Positions 36,842 to 48,300 of a stretch of 64,000 bases of DNA are shown piece after piece (position 1 is the stretch's first letter; the number at the start of each line of letters is the position of its first letter). The DNA comes from Agarilytica rhodophyticola. Lineage in GTDB: Bacteria > Pseudomonadota > Gammaproteobacteria > Pseudomonadales > Cellvibrionaceae. The notes beneath the pieces are model-generated. The model saw only the letters and a program-made list of their open reading frames with translations, searched no databases and was not told where the DNA came from. A program made the translations under genes and the position numbers. The stretch lies in contig NZ_CP020038.1 of assembly GCF_002157225.2 (NCBI RefSeq), positions 4,370,501-4,434,500 on the forward strand. Direction: 5' to 3'.

Positions 36842-37183
36842 TTATATATGAGATTCATGGATATGGCCACCGTGCTGATGATGCCAGTGGTTATCATGCT
36901 TGTACTCTAATATTCCATTGGTAACACGGGTCTCATGACCACAATTGAGACCATGATCATGGGTATGCTTACCATGAGTTTTCATGCTTGCTTCATGTAT
37001 ATGGCCTTCGTGACCATGATGATCATGACCTTCATGATAGTAGTCGAAATGATCATCGTGCCATTCGGCGACATGACCACAGTCGATAGCATGTTTGTGA
37101 GGGTGATCTGAATGGGTAACATGTGCAGATTCTGCTAAGGCTAGAGGGGATAGCAATGCAGTTAGTACAAGGAGATTTTTCAT
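36842..37183 (-). CDS. His-rich periplasmic metal-binding protein
   Basis: 113 residues from ATG 37183 (GTG at 37189 is an alternative). The signal peptide is MKNLLVLTALLSPLALA. The mature part holds 28 histidines and two Cys, arranged as two diverged copies of one repeat: CGHVAEWHDDH...GHEGHIHE and CGHETRVTNGIL...QHGGHIHE. Such proteins bind Zn, Ni or Cu in the periplasm and often sit near zinc transporters, but none is visible here. Storage or detoxification of metal is inferred. Confidence 0.88.
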   Translation of the reverse strand: MKNLLVLTALLSPLALAESAHVTHSDHPHKHAIDCGHVAEWHDDHFDYYHEGHDHHGHEGHIHEASMKTHGKHTHDHGLNCGHETRVTNGILEYKHDNHWHHQHGGHIHESHI

Positions 37184-37470
37184 TAACACTACTCTTTTCC
37201 GATATCTTTAAAACTATAATTTTTCGAATTGTATAATAACAGAGTGCCAATAACCATACCCAAGACCAATTGGGTTATTTAATTGAAATCTTTAATCAAA
37301 CATTCGGAATGATATATCGTAACATTTAACCCCTCTAAAAAAACAATATACAAATAGCTAGAAAAGAAAGGATTGAAACAAGCATATAATCATTTATTAT
37401 CTGCACATAGTCAGAGGTGAAGTTGACGTCTAAAGTCCATAAAAATATTATATTTTTGTTATTTGAACTC

Positions 37471-37872
37471 TCATACTTTTAAGTTATATAACGCATTTAT
37501 AAACTCTTGCGGAGGCTTATACTTATGGCATTCAATATAATGAATGATTAGATCCGGACAAGCATAAATTATCTTTTTTTCTTGATTTATAATTCGAAGC
37601 TCTGCACTTCCGAGTAAAACTTTACGCTTACCATTCCTAAAATCATAAATAGGTTTTTGTTTACTGCATAATTCACAAAAATGTATCCCTCTAGTTTTGT
37701 TTGCAGATTTTGATAACAGTAAGCGTAGCTTGCTCACAAGCCTTGGCTGAGGTTTAGAAGAAACCTCATAATAATTAACGGCAGAGAGCCAGCCGACATT
37801 AAATGTAACATCTTCTTCTTTTAAATAATGATATTTTGTCAAATCTTTAAAATAAGTCACTTTTGACCTCAA
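37471..37872 (-). CDS. hypothetical protein with Cys pair and HY...H motif
   Basis: 133 residues. It has a CELC pair in GIHFCELCSKQKP, then LGSAELRI, and a conserved-looking C-terminus YACPDLIIHYIECHKYKPPQEFINAL. Cys-x2-Cys plus HY-x3-H could form a zinc site. I recall this pattern in small uncharacterised bacterial proteins, function unknown. No signal peptide. The start could be earlier or later by a few codons. Confidence 0.7.
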   Translation of the reverse strand: MRSKVTYFKDLTKYHYLKEEDVTFNVGWLSAVNYYEVSSKPQPRLVSKLRLLLSKSANKTRGIHFCELCSKQKPIYDFRNGKRKVLLGSAELRIINQEKKIIYACPDLIIHYIECHKYKPPQEFINALYNLKV

Positions 37873-38380
37873 GATATTTACTGTAGGTTCGCCATATATT
37901 TATCTCTCATAAATTCCATGATTCTATTGTGTGAGGTTTTCGTAACATTATAATATTTTGCATTATCTATTACCATCGCTAAAAAGGCTTCCGTGCCAAC
38001 AGGAAATTGTCAGTTGGTTAGCGCGAGCTGCCACCCTGTACAACCAAAACAATCACTATAAAGGTGTAGTTTTGGGTTATGTTAGCATTATTACTTTAAG
38101 TGCTAATAATTGATTTATGATCATCATCTACATTAACAACAATGATTTTTGCGGCATTAAACAATCCGGCATAAATAATATGCGCAGTGAGAGTATGCAT
38201 AGCTATTATTTATCTGTATCTATTATTAATAGCCGTACTGATATTAGTTTCCATTGTTAATATATCATCCACATCGAAGTACGACGTGATGCCAGCACTC
38301 AGGCTGTCATTCTTTGCATCATTGGCGGTACTGGCTCCCCTGCAAATAAGGACTCTTATTAAAGGCAGACTCTGGTTTAA
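37873..38380. other. spacer; possible same-frame extension of the next gene
   Basis: About 510 bp. On the minus strand the frame of the 38381 gene continues open for about 55 codons after its TAA stop (to about 38209), with readable but unconvincing protein. This may be a nonsense-truncated C-terminus or chance. A plus-strand hydrophobic frame (38187-38519) is its antisense shadow. Confidence 0.35.
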
Positions 38381-39439
38381 TTACAGCGGTGTATCACCTG
38401 TAAGATTAAAATTTCTTGCTAAACACACTTTTTCTTCACTCATGCCAAATAAAGCCAGTTCGGGTTGTGAGACTACCATTTTTCCATCGCTTATTGTCAT
38501 TATATCATCAGTGTTTTGAATTAAAAAATATATTAATACTGCGCGATTTTTGGCAGGCACAGTTAAGTCAAATTGGTTTTGAGTTTGCCTATCATTGTCG
38601 AACTGACCTTTATCTATATCATTAGCATTTAGTGTGTGGGATCGGTCATCATGGGTTACTGTGGTCTTTTTAACATTACTGAAAGAACTGTCGAGTACCA
38701 CAAAATGGTCAGTGATATTATGACGTACATCATCTGATGGAATAATTGCTACATCGTAGCTGCTATTACCCCAGGCATCAACTTTCACCGGTATAGTAAT
38801 ACTCTGCGAAGTAGGATTTTCAAATAAAACTAAATGGCGGGCATAATCAAAACCTTTGGCAATGTAAATTTTACGCAACACTCTTAGGTTACCCGTCGAT
38901 ATATTTTCACTTACTACCTCACAGGCCTCTTCGAAAAAACTTCCTGCATTTGGGCTAAAATTGCTACTTTTACCACTTAAAGAAGAACTAGAGAAATTAG
39001 TATAGAGTTGCCATTGGTAACTCAAGAAATTATTTAACTCTATTCTATCGAAATCAGATGGTATACTTGAAATATTATTACTATCATTATTAGCATCTGA
39101 ATCATTATTGTGGATTTCCATATCGCAATAAGCACCGTTACGATTATAATTTTTTAACCCTGACGTGGTCATATAGAGGATAGCTTCATCTGCATGTGCT
39201 AAATTAACATCGTCGCTATTTTTTAATAACGAATTATTGTTTGTATTAGCCCCTTGCAAGCTTTTGATATTGCTGTCATTATTCTGCGCGCACTTATTTA
39301 CATTAAAGTAATCAAAACCTCTGCAATCTAATATAAAATCATCAGATAAATCGTCGCTATCGCTAGATTTACTATCAACACTTTCACTGAAGACAAGTTC
39401 TTCGTTATCGTTCTCCCTGTCTAACATAAAACTTATCAT
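38381..39439 (-). CDS. hypothetical protein, acidic Ser/Asn-rich N-terminus
   Basis: 352 residues from the ATG at 39439, supported by GGAG nine bases upstream; an ATG at 39463 adds eight. The N-terminal 160 residues are low-complexity (runs of Asp, Asn, Ser such as NNDSDANNDSNN) and have no signal peptide. The C-terminal part (about 175-350) is beta-rich, with SENISTGNLRVLRKIYIAKGF and ARHLVLFENPTSQSITIPVKV, reminiscent of secreted beta-sandwich domains, but no family is recognised. The protein ends at LTGDTPL; the same frame stays open beyond the stop. Confidence 0.65.
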   Translation of the reverse strand: MISFMLDRENDNEELVFSESVDSKSSDSDDLSDDFILDCRGFDYFNVNKCAQNNDSNIKSLQGANTNNNSLLKNSDDVNLAHADEAILYMTTSGLKNYNRNGAYCDMEIHNNDSDANNDSNNISSIPSDFDRIELNNFLSYQWQLYTNFSSSSLSGKSSNFSPNAGSFFEEACEVVSENISTGNLRVLRKIYIAKGFDYARHLVLFENPTSQSITIPVKVDAWGNSSYDVAIIPSDDVRHNITDHFVVLDSSFSNVKKTTVTHDDRSHTLNANDIDKGQFDNDRQTQNQFDLTVPAKNRAVLIYFLIQNTDDIMTISDGKMVVSQPELALFGMSEEKVCLARNFNLTGDTPL

Positions 39440-41339
39440 GCACTCCCACTCCTTTATTATCATGCTTTCGAGATATGTAACCTTTAATGTATTAACTTTA
39501 TATAACTTTGTATTTTTCTAAATAAGGTAGCGCGATCGGGTAAACAACGGCATAATGGCGCTACCTATCCACCTAAAATACCAATAAATACGTAAACAAT
39601 ACAATCCGCATCGGATACACTATAATTACACTCTTATAAGTTATGTTTAGGTATCCTACCTGCGAAATTCTAATTAATATGTATTCCTCATTTTCATCGC
39701 ATCAAAAATACCTATTAACTACTTCAATTCATAGTTGAAAATTTTTTTAGCACTTTCTTAGTTTGACCTTAAAAATAAAATTGTATAATAAAAAATTTCC
39801 AGAGTTTTCTATGCACAAAATCTTATTCATGTTCTTTATTAAGCATATCCTATACTTATCATCCAAACATAGGCCTTTTATAAAAACAAAAGTTAGCAGA
39901 CTGCACAGGAGATAATAAGAATATTTTTTATTTAAGAAACTTATCTGTCATTTTTAATATTTAATTACCACACCCACAAGACGACCCACATAGTTCTTTA
40001 ATACCATATACTATACGAAAATAGAAAAATTAAGCTGAATAACACATATCAACTAATACTATCTATGCAAATAATTGACTAGCTATAAAACCATGTTATA
40101 CAGACACACCGTAACCCTGCAAGAAAATAAACCTGTATTTATACTTTTAATTTTCAGAATAAAATTACAACAAAAATTCCAAGCAACAATTAATTACTTG
40201 CTAAAATTAAATCGTAAGAGAAGTGAGAAACACAGCCTCGATGGCGAGAGAAAGCATTTGAAAGCTCCATTATCATATTCATTCCTATAATACTCCTAGT
40301 AAATTACCAACAATCATTAACTACACTGATTACTTTGATATAGTCCCATTTTCATCCTGTCGAGAATTTTAACACAAGTTTTGATTAAATATATGATTTT
40401 GGGTGCCACTATAGCAAGATCCTGGCAAATTTTTCTCAATTAAAAATCAAAATATTCTACTAATTAATTTAAAATTTCTTCAACATGTCTCTATGAAGAT
40501 CAGAATAGCAGTGGTTAATTTTCTTAGATAGAGAAGAACCAATTATCTTTATCCCCTAATTAAAACCGAGTTAAATTAAAAGCCGTCATTATTTCCCAAT
40601 AGTGAATATTACTCTATTGTTTCACTTTCTCCTGCTACTTTTTATATTCTTCCATTACTACTTAAATTTAATTTCTCGAAAATTTTGATATAGTCTGTTG
40701 GCGATAATACTAGTAAAAACAATACATTAAAAAAAGACTTAACAGGAGGAGATAGCGACAAATTTTAGCAACCGCCACACCCAAAAAATGAATATCGCGA
40801 CAATCGTCCGATATTTCCCCATCATATCGAAGATCTAACTAATAAATTTTGTCCGTATATTAAAAAAAAGTATTGTATTTTTTAAAAACAAATACTTGCA
40901 AAAACAAACGTTTGAAAATAGTATGCACAAGCTGCCTACCTTAAATTTAAATTAATTAATACACATAAAAAGAAAAGCCTTCAGTAATCGCATTTTTATA
41001 GGATTAGAAAATTTTAAGGAGAGAACGATATCAAACAATCAATTCATGCCTACCTAGTTTGATTGAGCGGGTAACCCTACAATAACCACGAAAGCCCGAC
41101 TTTATCTTAACTAAGAGTCATTGCATTAATTTTGCTTCCTTATTTTCTTAAAAAATGGTTATAGCATATCGATGAGTTAAATAAGAATATAAAGACACCA
41201 AATAAAACAATAGATAATTCGTTAAGAAAACATGCATCAAAACTAAAGACATTAAAAGCACTAACATTGACACAGACAATCCATATAAAAATCGACCTTC
41301 GACACATTGACATTATATTTAGTATTCAACAATAAGAGA
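39440..41339. other. 1.9 kb AT-rich intergenic region
   Basis: No gene with ribosome binding site and reasonable protein composition was seen. The 71-codon frame at 40075-40290 is Lys/Asn-rich and unsupported. A CAAACGTTTG palindrome lies near 40905. The region is upstream of the XRE-like gene, but no promoter is distinct. Confidence 0.45.
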
Positions 41340-42194
41340 ATGAAAAATAAAACACCCAATTATAAAGAGTTACAAACACCCTATACAGAAGAGAGCCGAA
41401 TTAATCAAAATATTGGTTTTGCTTTAAGATGGGTGTATAAAAACCAAGGCTGGAAAGGTAATTCCATTTGCAAAAGAATACACGGCTATAAGGAGAAAAC
41501 ATGGGATTCTTATGCACAAGCAGGTTACACGAAAAAAAGAGCTGTTCACGCTGTAGCAGCTTTTTGTTGGCTATCTCAGGTATCTATGTCTAAGCTATAT
41601 CATGGCCCACGTTTATGGCAAGGATTTGACCAAGAACTTATCAAGGTTAAAACTTATAGTAGCGCATTAACAACAGATCAATTCGATAGCCTTATCAGGC
41701 TATTTAGGGATAGAATAAAATTCGTAACAGAAGATAATGAAAAAAAGGTTGAAGATCTTATAAAAGAACTACAGAAATATTCTGATAGTGATTTTCTAAT
41801 ACCAAGGCCACTGGACTTAGAGTTATTCAAACAAGACTACTACAATTCAATTAGCTATAAATTAAAAGAGCTTCGCATAGAAAAAGAACTTAGTATCGAA
41901 TTTATGGCATACACTTTAGGTGTAAGTGTTAGTAAATATATTTCTTTTGAGTCTCCAGATAAATTGACATACATACCACTAAATCTTGCAATACGCCTCA
42001 AGTTAGGGTTACATTACAACGACACTTATGAGTTGCTTGGCCGAATGGATAAATTTAAGGGGTTTTATCAGTCTAGGCATGTACAAAAGTTGCGTTCATC
42101 TTTGCTTTCACTACTATTACAAAACCTACCACTATCAGAAAAATTAGTTTTTTGTGAACTAGCAAAAAATATCATGGATTTTCATTTTAATTGA
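41340..42194 (+). CDS. XRE-like HTH protein
   Basis: 284 residues from the ATG at 41340; a TTG at 41307 would add eleven. The N-terminal half (residues 10-90) has WVYKNQGWKGNSICKRIHGYKEKTW and resembles a DNA-binding or structural helical domain. The C-terminal half contains a second helix-turn-helix-like stretch, KLKELRIEKELSIEFMAYTLGVSVS, of XRE type. Function as a transcriptional regulator is likely, with target unknown; it sits alone between two long spacers. Confidence 0.65.
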   Translation: MKNKTPNYKELQTPYTEESRINQNIGFALRWVYKNQGWKGNSICKRIHGYKEKTWDSYAQAGYTKKRAVHAVAAFCWLSQVSMSKLYHGPRLWQGFDQELIKVKTYSSALTTDQFDSLIRLFRDRIKFVTEDNEKKVEDLIKELQKYSDSDFLIPRPLDLELFKQDYYNSISYKLKELRIEKELSIEFMAYTLGVSVSKYISFESPDKLTYIPLNLAIRLKLGLHYNDTYELLGRMDKFKGFYQSRHVQKLRSSLLSLLLQNLPLSEKLVFCELAKNIMDFHFN

Positions 42195-42916
42195 CCTCTT
42201 ATTATACGCCCAAAAATGATTAAATTATTTCGTTATAAGAACTTTAAACTATTTTTTATTTTTCGCATGATTAATATATTTTTACCATCAAAATAATAAA
42301 CTGTACTTAACGAATATTTTTTATAGATAACGTATTTTTAATTTTTCTCTAATACTAAATACTAGGTTTTACTTACAAGTCTATTTAAGACACAAAATTG
42401 AGTTGACCAATTTAACTTTACCTTAATTTCTCACCTTCTCTTTCCTGAGCACAACATCGGACTGAATGAATAACAGATAGGCAGAATGGTATTTATTAAA
42501 TCAATACATTATTTAACATATATTTAGCTTGAAAATCAGGCATAACATCTAATAATAAAATTAACCGATATTTAAGTGCTATTTTTTGTATATATTTAGG
42601 CACTATATTTAGACTCTGCAGTTAAAGAATGTACTGTCACCTCAATCATATTTTTTTATGTATTGAAAAAACTTTCACTTTAAGGTTTGCTAAGAAAATA
42701 ATTGCAGGAATGAAAAATATCAAGAACTAAAAGTCAATTATCTTTAGCATTAAAAACAACAACACTCTAATTACTTACAATAACGCGCCAACTATTTATT
42801 ACTCTTTTATAGACATGAGATATTATTATAGACATGAGATATTTTTTTCAATTATGTTTCGCTTGTCGATGTTCGACGACCATAAAAATAAACTACCTAA
42901 TGAGGTTAAATAACAT
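42195..42916. other. spacer, nothing recognised
   Basis: About 720 bp of AT-rich sequence between two plus-strand genes. The duplicated short stretch TAGACATGAGATAT occurs twice near 42810-42842. GAGG precedes the ATG at 42917 by about 14 nt. Confidence 0.4.
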
Positions 42917-43396
42917 ATGAACCATTTAAAAAAAATGTTATCTCTTTGTGCATTAATTCCAGCCGTAGCAATGATGGCTCCACAAGCGATGGCATCAAAT
43001 GGTAGTGTCACGTATGTCTGTGAAGAAGTTGCTGAGGTTGATCCGTTCTTACGTCTCACCGTGACTTTCGATGTAAATGACATAATGGATATTCGTGCAA
43101 GGCAAACCAATACTCGACTGAAAGTTGAAGAAGTAGAAAGAACAAGTCAATCTTCCCAAATTGTTCTGGAGGATGAAGGAGACAACTGGATCGCTCAATC
43201 ATTTAGATATAGAGCCGGCAATGATGGCGTTGGCCGTTTTGTAAGCTTTTATTCTCGCAACCCACTTGGAGATTTAGCAAAAAATATGACAATTGTGGTG
43301 GATGGAAATGTAGAACTCAACGAAGAAAAAATTGTTAGTTGGGGTAATAACAGAAGAGTTACCAATATACTGTGGGCATCATGCCAACAACAATAA
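42917..43396 (+). CDS. hypothetical secreted protein
   Basis: 159 residues with a classic signal peptide (MNHLKKMLSLCALIPAVAMM...AMA, cleavage before SNG). The mature domain is beta-rich with two cysteines, near the start (YVCEE) and the end (WASCQQQ), probably joined by a disulfide. Composition is acidic and soluble. A strong intrinsic terminator follows at 43431. I do not recognise the family. Confidence 0.82.
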   Translation: MNHLKKMLSLCALIPAVAMMAPQAMASNGSVTYVCEEVAEVDPFLRLTVTFDVNDIMDIRARQTNTRLKVEEVERTSQSSQIVLEDEGDNWIAQSFRYRAGNDGVGRFVSFYSRNPLGDLAKNMTIVVDGNVELNEEKIVSWGNNRRVTNILWASCQQQ

Positions 43397-43430
43397 TGCC
43401 TAATTAAAAAACAAATAAAATATTATACTA

Positions 43431-43463
43431 GAGGCTATTCACTCTAGATGAATAGCCTCTTTT
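43431..43463 (+). terminator. intrinsic terminator
   Basis: An 11-bp perfect stem (GAGGCTATTCA and its complement TGAATAGCCTC) with a 7-nt loop is followed by TTTT. It lies 35 bp after the stop of the secreted-protein gene at 43396. Confidence 0.9.
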
Positions 43464-43934
43464 GGCAAGAATTTTTGCTTAGTAAGATGAGATAGCCATC
43501 GTTTAATTCGTCTACACAAGTTAATGCCAGCTTCGCTATATGGGCAATATAGTCAGTTATTCTGGTCTGCATCCAGAGTCTCACTGGATATTACTCATTA
43601 ATTAAAATGCTTATTTTTGGTGACTAGCCTTTTTTAGTGCCGGTAGGTAAGATTAAATTAGTGGGAGCAAATACAGGCTTGAATTTGCGCTCTACTTATA
43701 GAATAGATAGTAAGAAGTATTCATGTATAGTTCTATACAAAAACCCAAATATATCGATGATAGTAGTATCTATCGCTCTACTTATTCTTTTTAGTCTCAC
43801 AATTAAATTGCTCAAGAAAACTAACAGACTCTTTTTTGGGGAAGTGATTACATATATTCTTTATAATTTTCACAATATATGCCAGAGTTATATAACTGAT
43901 AACAAAGCTATGTTAACAGTTCTTTAAAGAGTGT
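43464..43934. other. spacer, no gene supported
   Basis: About 470 bp. A 96-codon frame from GTG 43637 to 43927 contains one hydrophobic helix but has no ribosome binding site and resembles no family, so I do not call it. It converges on the minus-strand TSP3 gene. Confidence 0.4.
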
Positions 43935-44811
43935 CTATAGATGTTCACAAGCAACAGAATCAATTACTGTATTTTCATCTTTTAGAGTATCAGGGCATTC
44001 GTCCCATTCATTGAAGATACCATCACCATCAATATCTCTTTCACTGATAGAGTACCCGGAAGAATCAACCTCATCTCCTATTGGAGTCATAATACAGCTA
44101 TCATTAGCGTCGACAAAACTATCATTATCCGAATCCGTTTGTATAGCAGCACAACCGTTGCGATCAACAATGCTGTCTGCAGGGGAGTTGCTACAAGTAT
44201 CGTAAGTATCGACAACACCATCACCATCAGAATCAAAGCTCGAAGGCGTATGATATAAACCGTAAACAGTGTATGCCATATTTGTATTCCCTATGACCCC
44301 TCCTGCAGGGCGCCCGACAAAAACACGAAAGAATGCGCTATCATCATTATTGGCTACAGCCCAAGACCATTCCGTTGAAAACACGGGAAAACGGGTATCT
44401 CTATTAATCGCCGACGATAAAACAATAAAAATCCAGTATTTTCCAGCACCTAAAAGGACTTTTGAACGAGATCTTAATCCATATTTAGTAATATCGCCAT
44501 TAACGCCTAGTTGACTATCTAAAACCACTAGTTCACCAGATATTTTAGCTAACTCGAAATCCAGGGACAATATTCTCTGGCAAGGTTTCACCAGACAAAG
44601 AGACTTCGATTATCTCTGAGTCTTTCTCTAAAACAAAGCTATCATAGGCTTGTGGCCCTTGAGAACCATAACGAAACTGATGAGAATCAATAGATCTTGT
44701 TCCAAAATATCCGGGGGTTTCAAAATTCTCAACCAATGGAAACTCCGCTGAGCTTAAAGCACTTAACATTACCAACAAAAAGAAACAAGAAACAAGCTTT
44801 AAAAAGCGCAT
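43935..44811 (-). pseudogene. secreted TSP3-repeat protein with a frameshift
   Basis: Two overlapping minus-strand frames make one protein. The first (44811 down to 44545) has a signal peptide (FFLLVMLSALSSA) and then ETPGYFGTR...SLSGETLPENI. The second frame (44591 down to 43935) continues directly with SLDFELAKISGELVVL, a beta domain, and four TSP3-type calcium-binding repeats: DSDGDGVVDTYDTC, DSDNDSFVDANDSC, DIDGDGIFNEWDEC and a diverged copy. The frames join by one nucleotide near 44565, beside a CCC run. TSP3 repeats bind calcium in extracellular proteins. Either the gene is newly broken or the shift is a sequencing error; sequence integrity elsewhere suggests a recent event. Confidence 0.8.
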
Positions 44812-45302
44812 AAATATTTCTTTAACATTAAATCAAAAAATAATACGTTGAGGCCAAAAAGATGATGGCGAAAAAATGATAGCAATTACGCACAATCACA
44901 ACAATCAACCTCAATATTAATAATTGGAGCTAATAATTGACAAATAGAATTTTTAAAAAATCATGTAATTAGAAAAAAGAAATCAGATTTACTTAACTCC
45001 AAACATACATGTAGATTCTCCATAAAAAAATAAACCAATAAAGACTATCATTTACGACAAATAAAAAAAAGCGCCGCAAATGAATTAAGTAATATAAGCT
45101 GCGTGACTACAAGCGTTGAGAATTGTGGACTCTTAAAAAAATTAAGTAAAAAATCACCAATAATTTTGACTGAAAGCAAATTTCAATTGTTTTTTTCCGA
45201 GAGGTAATGCCACAAAAAACATCATACTGACATCAAACTTAGAGTAATAAAATTACTTTTGATTTTCTTCACAACAGTAAAAAACCACTAGTATTGAATC
45301 AA
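44812..45302. other. spacer, nothing recognised
   Basis: About 490 bp of A-rich sequence between two minus-strand genes. It should hold the promoter of the TSP3-repeat gene near 44820-44900, but no clear boxes are seen. Confidence 0.4.
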
Positions 45303-48300
45303 TTACTCTTTTTCAAGAGTAATATTTTTACTATTACTAACAAGCTTTAATTTCCAATCTTGCATAGGTGTTCCTTCTAAATCGAGGTAGCTTGCCATAA
45401 AATACAATCTTTTTGTCGCCAGGCCATCGGGAGCATCAGTAAATCGTTGTTTTAACCAATAAGGGGGAATAGCTTGATAATATAATGTTGCTCGAACGCT
45501 TAGATTTCCTGAGTTTTCTGGTAAAGTTACATCATATACCAAGCTGTCTTTACCTTTAAAATTTGGCCCTTGATCCATATAATCTGGATCATCACCTGTA
45601 GCATGAGGATCGGTGGCTTGGAAAAATTCATAAAGTACTTCACCATCCTTTTTAAAATAATTAGCAGCTCGCCAACCATCAGGTAGTAAACGGTTGTCCT
45701 TAATACTAAACACTCGATGAATAAAGCTAGTAGTAAATTCATGTTGTGCATTCTGTGTCAGCTCCTCATATATTTGTACTTGATCTTGTTGCGAAATTTT
45801 TTGGTAATGAGGCTGGAACGAATCACGATTGGGTAAAAACTCTGTTTTCAAAGGTTGGCCATCACCATCTAGAATCACTCCTACACTATTAGTTTTTCCA
45901 GAAACCCAAATTTCTCGATCACCATCTAATACTGTAAATTCAATAAAGGCGCGTCTGAACGCTACCCCGCTTGGAAATCTATGCCCTGCTAAATTTTTCA
46001 CCTCAACTGTAGCATTCACTTTGCTTCTATTGAAACTATTTATCTTAAGGTCAATGGTGACGGACTCTTGTTGTGCTTGCCTTATCATATTCTCTATTGC
46101 AGTATCTACACCATTGTCGGCACTGGTCATATAGTCATTTTTATCAACACCTAAGATTTGAGGAAATTGATCAAACATTTCTAATAGAAATACATTTAGC
46201 CCGACATGCTCATGGCGTCTATAATTACTTCGAAGTGGAATATTAATATCGTGATTAGGCAACCGATTATCGGCCTCAGGAAAGTTCACATCTTGAATTG
46301 CTGCAATTTGAGTTGTTATCTGTTTTATAGACACACTTTTATCTAAAGTTTCAAAACCTCCAGGCATATGACAATCCTGGCAGCTCTTAAATCGAGAATT
46401 CTTGCCGCCATTATTGTTTGCAAAGGCGCTATTTTGCCATTCTAAAAAAGTCGCTTGTTCTGTAGAGTGAGGGTAGTCCTTAAAAACGGGATTAGTCTCA
46501 GATGCTGTCAGTATTGGAAATTCATCTGTTTTGGCACCAATATTAGGCAAATTAATCGTGTGGCAGGTACCACAAAGTTGTGAATCGGAAATAAAATCAT
46601 GGAATACCGGTTTTACCCCTAAAGTGTGTTGCATAGGTTTTTCTGCAACCTCTTTAAATGGGCCAAAGAATTCATCATTAGGGCCTTGTACATAGCGGCC
46701 TGTGTTGTTATGGAACAACATGTAGGCCAAATTTTTATCTGTATTAGCATTTATCCATTGATAAGGTGGCGTCCACTGTTCGATAGCTTTTGCACTGGGG
46801 CTATCGATGTGATGGCATATGGCGCAACTAACGCCTTCGCGAGCGAGCTGACCGTATTTTATGTAACGTTCATGTTTTTGCTTTTTCTCTCGTTTCGATA
46901 GACGCTCTTTAAGATAGAAATACTCCACTTTGAAATTAGCATCAAGAGTCGGGTCATTGGCGGCGTCGATTGATAACTGGCGCTGGCCCATTGCACCATG
47001 GCAACTTAAACAAGTATTAGTAACTGCATACTGAGTCTCGCTTAATGAGGCTTTGAGAGGCGAAGGTATACGTCTCTCATCCAACGCTAAAAGTGCCATT
47101 TCACTTTCTAATTGCGCATGAAAAATAGGATCTCTACCCGCTACTCCCATTGGAGACCAGCGCCACTCGCCATATTCAGATAAATTGTATCCATCTCCAT
47201 AATTCGGGCCAGTTTTTACAAACATAGTAACCCCATAAGGCTCCCCTCCTAGTCCGCCATGACAACCTAAACAGTTATCAGAAGTCATAAATGCTTGAGC
47301 CTTGTGTGACTGGGGTAATACTTGATCCATCCACTGGGACGGAAAAACTGCTACATCTTTTTCTTTTTGTAATTTGACCTGGGTGAAAGTCGTGAGGAAG
47401 GCTTGATTTGGAGTTTGGAGTGCTTCTTTCTTACTAATACTCTGCTGTTTATTAGCTGCCATATGTTGCCCATTCATTTTAGCTTCTTTTGAGTGGGCGG
47501 AGTTATAAGGCAACAAGCTATCTGGCAAAATAAAATGTTGCTTTACGTAAGGGTCATCTTTTACAAGACTCAAAGGAAATTGCGAAAAATGAGAACTTGT
47601 GCGCCAAGAAGTATCAACAAGAAACCGTAACGGCTCCTCATCGGTGGAGAAACCTAAAATATTTTTCAGATCGCTGAATGTCGATTGATGCGAGGCGGAA
47701 GCATGACAACGCAAGCATGGAGCACCAAACTCGGAAGCGGGCGGGCTTTGCAGTGTATCTAGCTGACGCTTAATCGCAGCTCTAATAGACTCATTTTCTT
47801 TTGGTGCTCCGGGATTTGCCCAGAACCAACCGTCTTTTGACGCGGTTTTATCTCGTACCATAACTGTCCACGAGAAAACCATGCTGTCGATAAAATCATT
47901 ATAGTCTTGTGGATTTTTATATTTTGGATTGTGTGCCATATCTTGATAGAAAACTGCGGGAGGCATAAACATTTCTTTAACTATGATACTGCCATCAGGT
48001 AATTCACCTTCGCGATTGTTCTCTAACCAAGCAATGACCTCTGGTGAATAGAAAATACGTACGGCCGGATGTGTACCATAATATACGCTATTAATAAATG
48101 GCCCGGTATCTCGCACAGTCTTGTCTCTGCGCCAATTCAGTTTTTTGTATTGCCTGGTCATTAACCATCTATACAATTTTTTTTCATAATCTTGAATGGG
48201 TATCGAACTAGGTGCTGGTAAACTTGCGCCCCCAGGATAGTGCGAATCGTTCGCATTTACAGAGTTCATAATAAAGAGAAGCGAAAGACATATAACAGGA

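Noticed and set aside
38187-38519. Plus-strand hydrophobic ORF of 110 codons
   Set aside because: It overlaps antisense the end of a minus-strand gene and mirrors the open frame beyond that gene's stop.
40075-40290. Plus-strand ORF of 71 codons
   Set aside because: No ribosome binding site, basic Lys/Asn composition typical of non-coding AT-rich sequence.
43637-43927. Plus-strand ORF of 96 codons with one hydrophobic helix
   Set aside because: GTG start with no ribosome binding site, preceded by a strong terminator of another gene, and no recognisable family.
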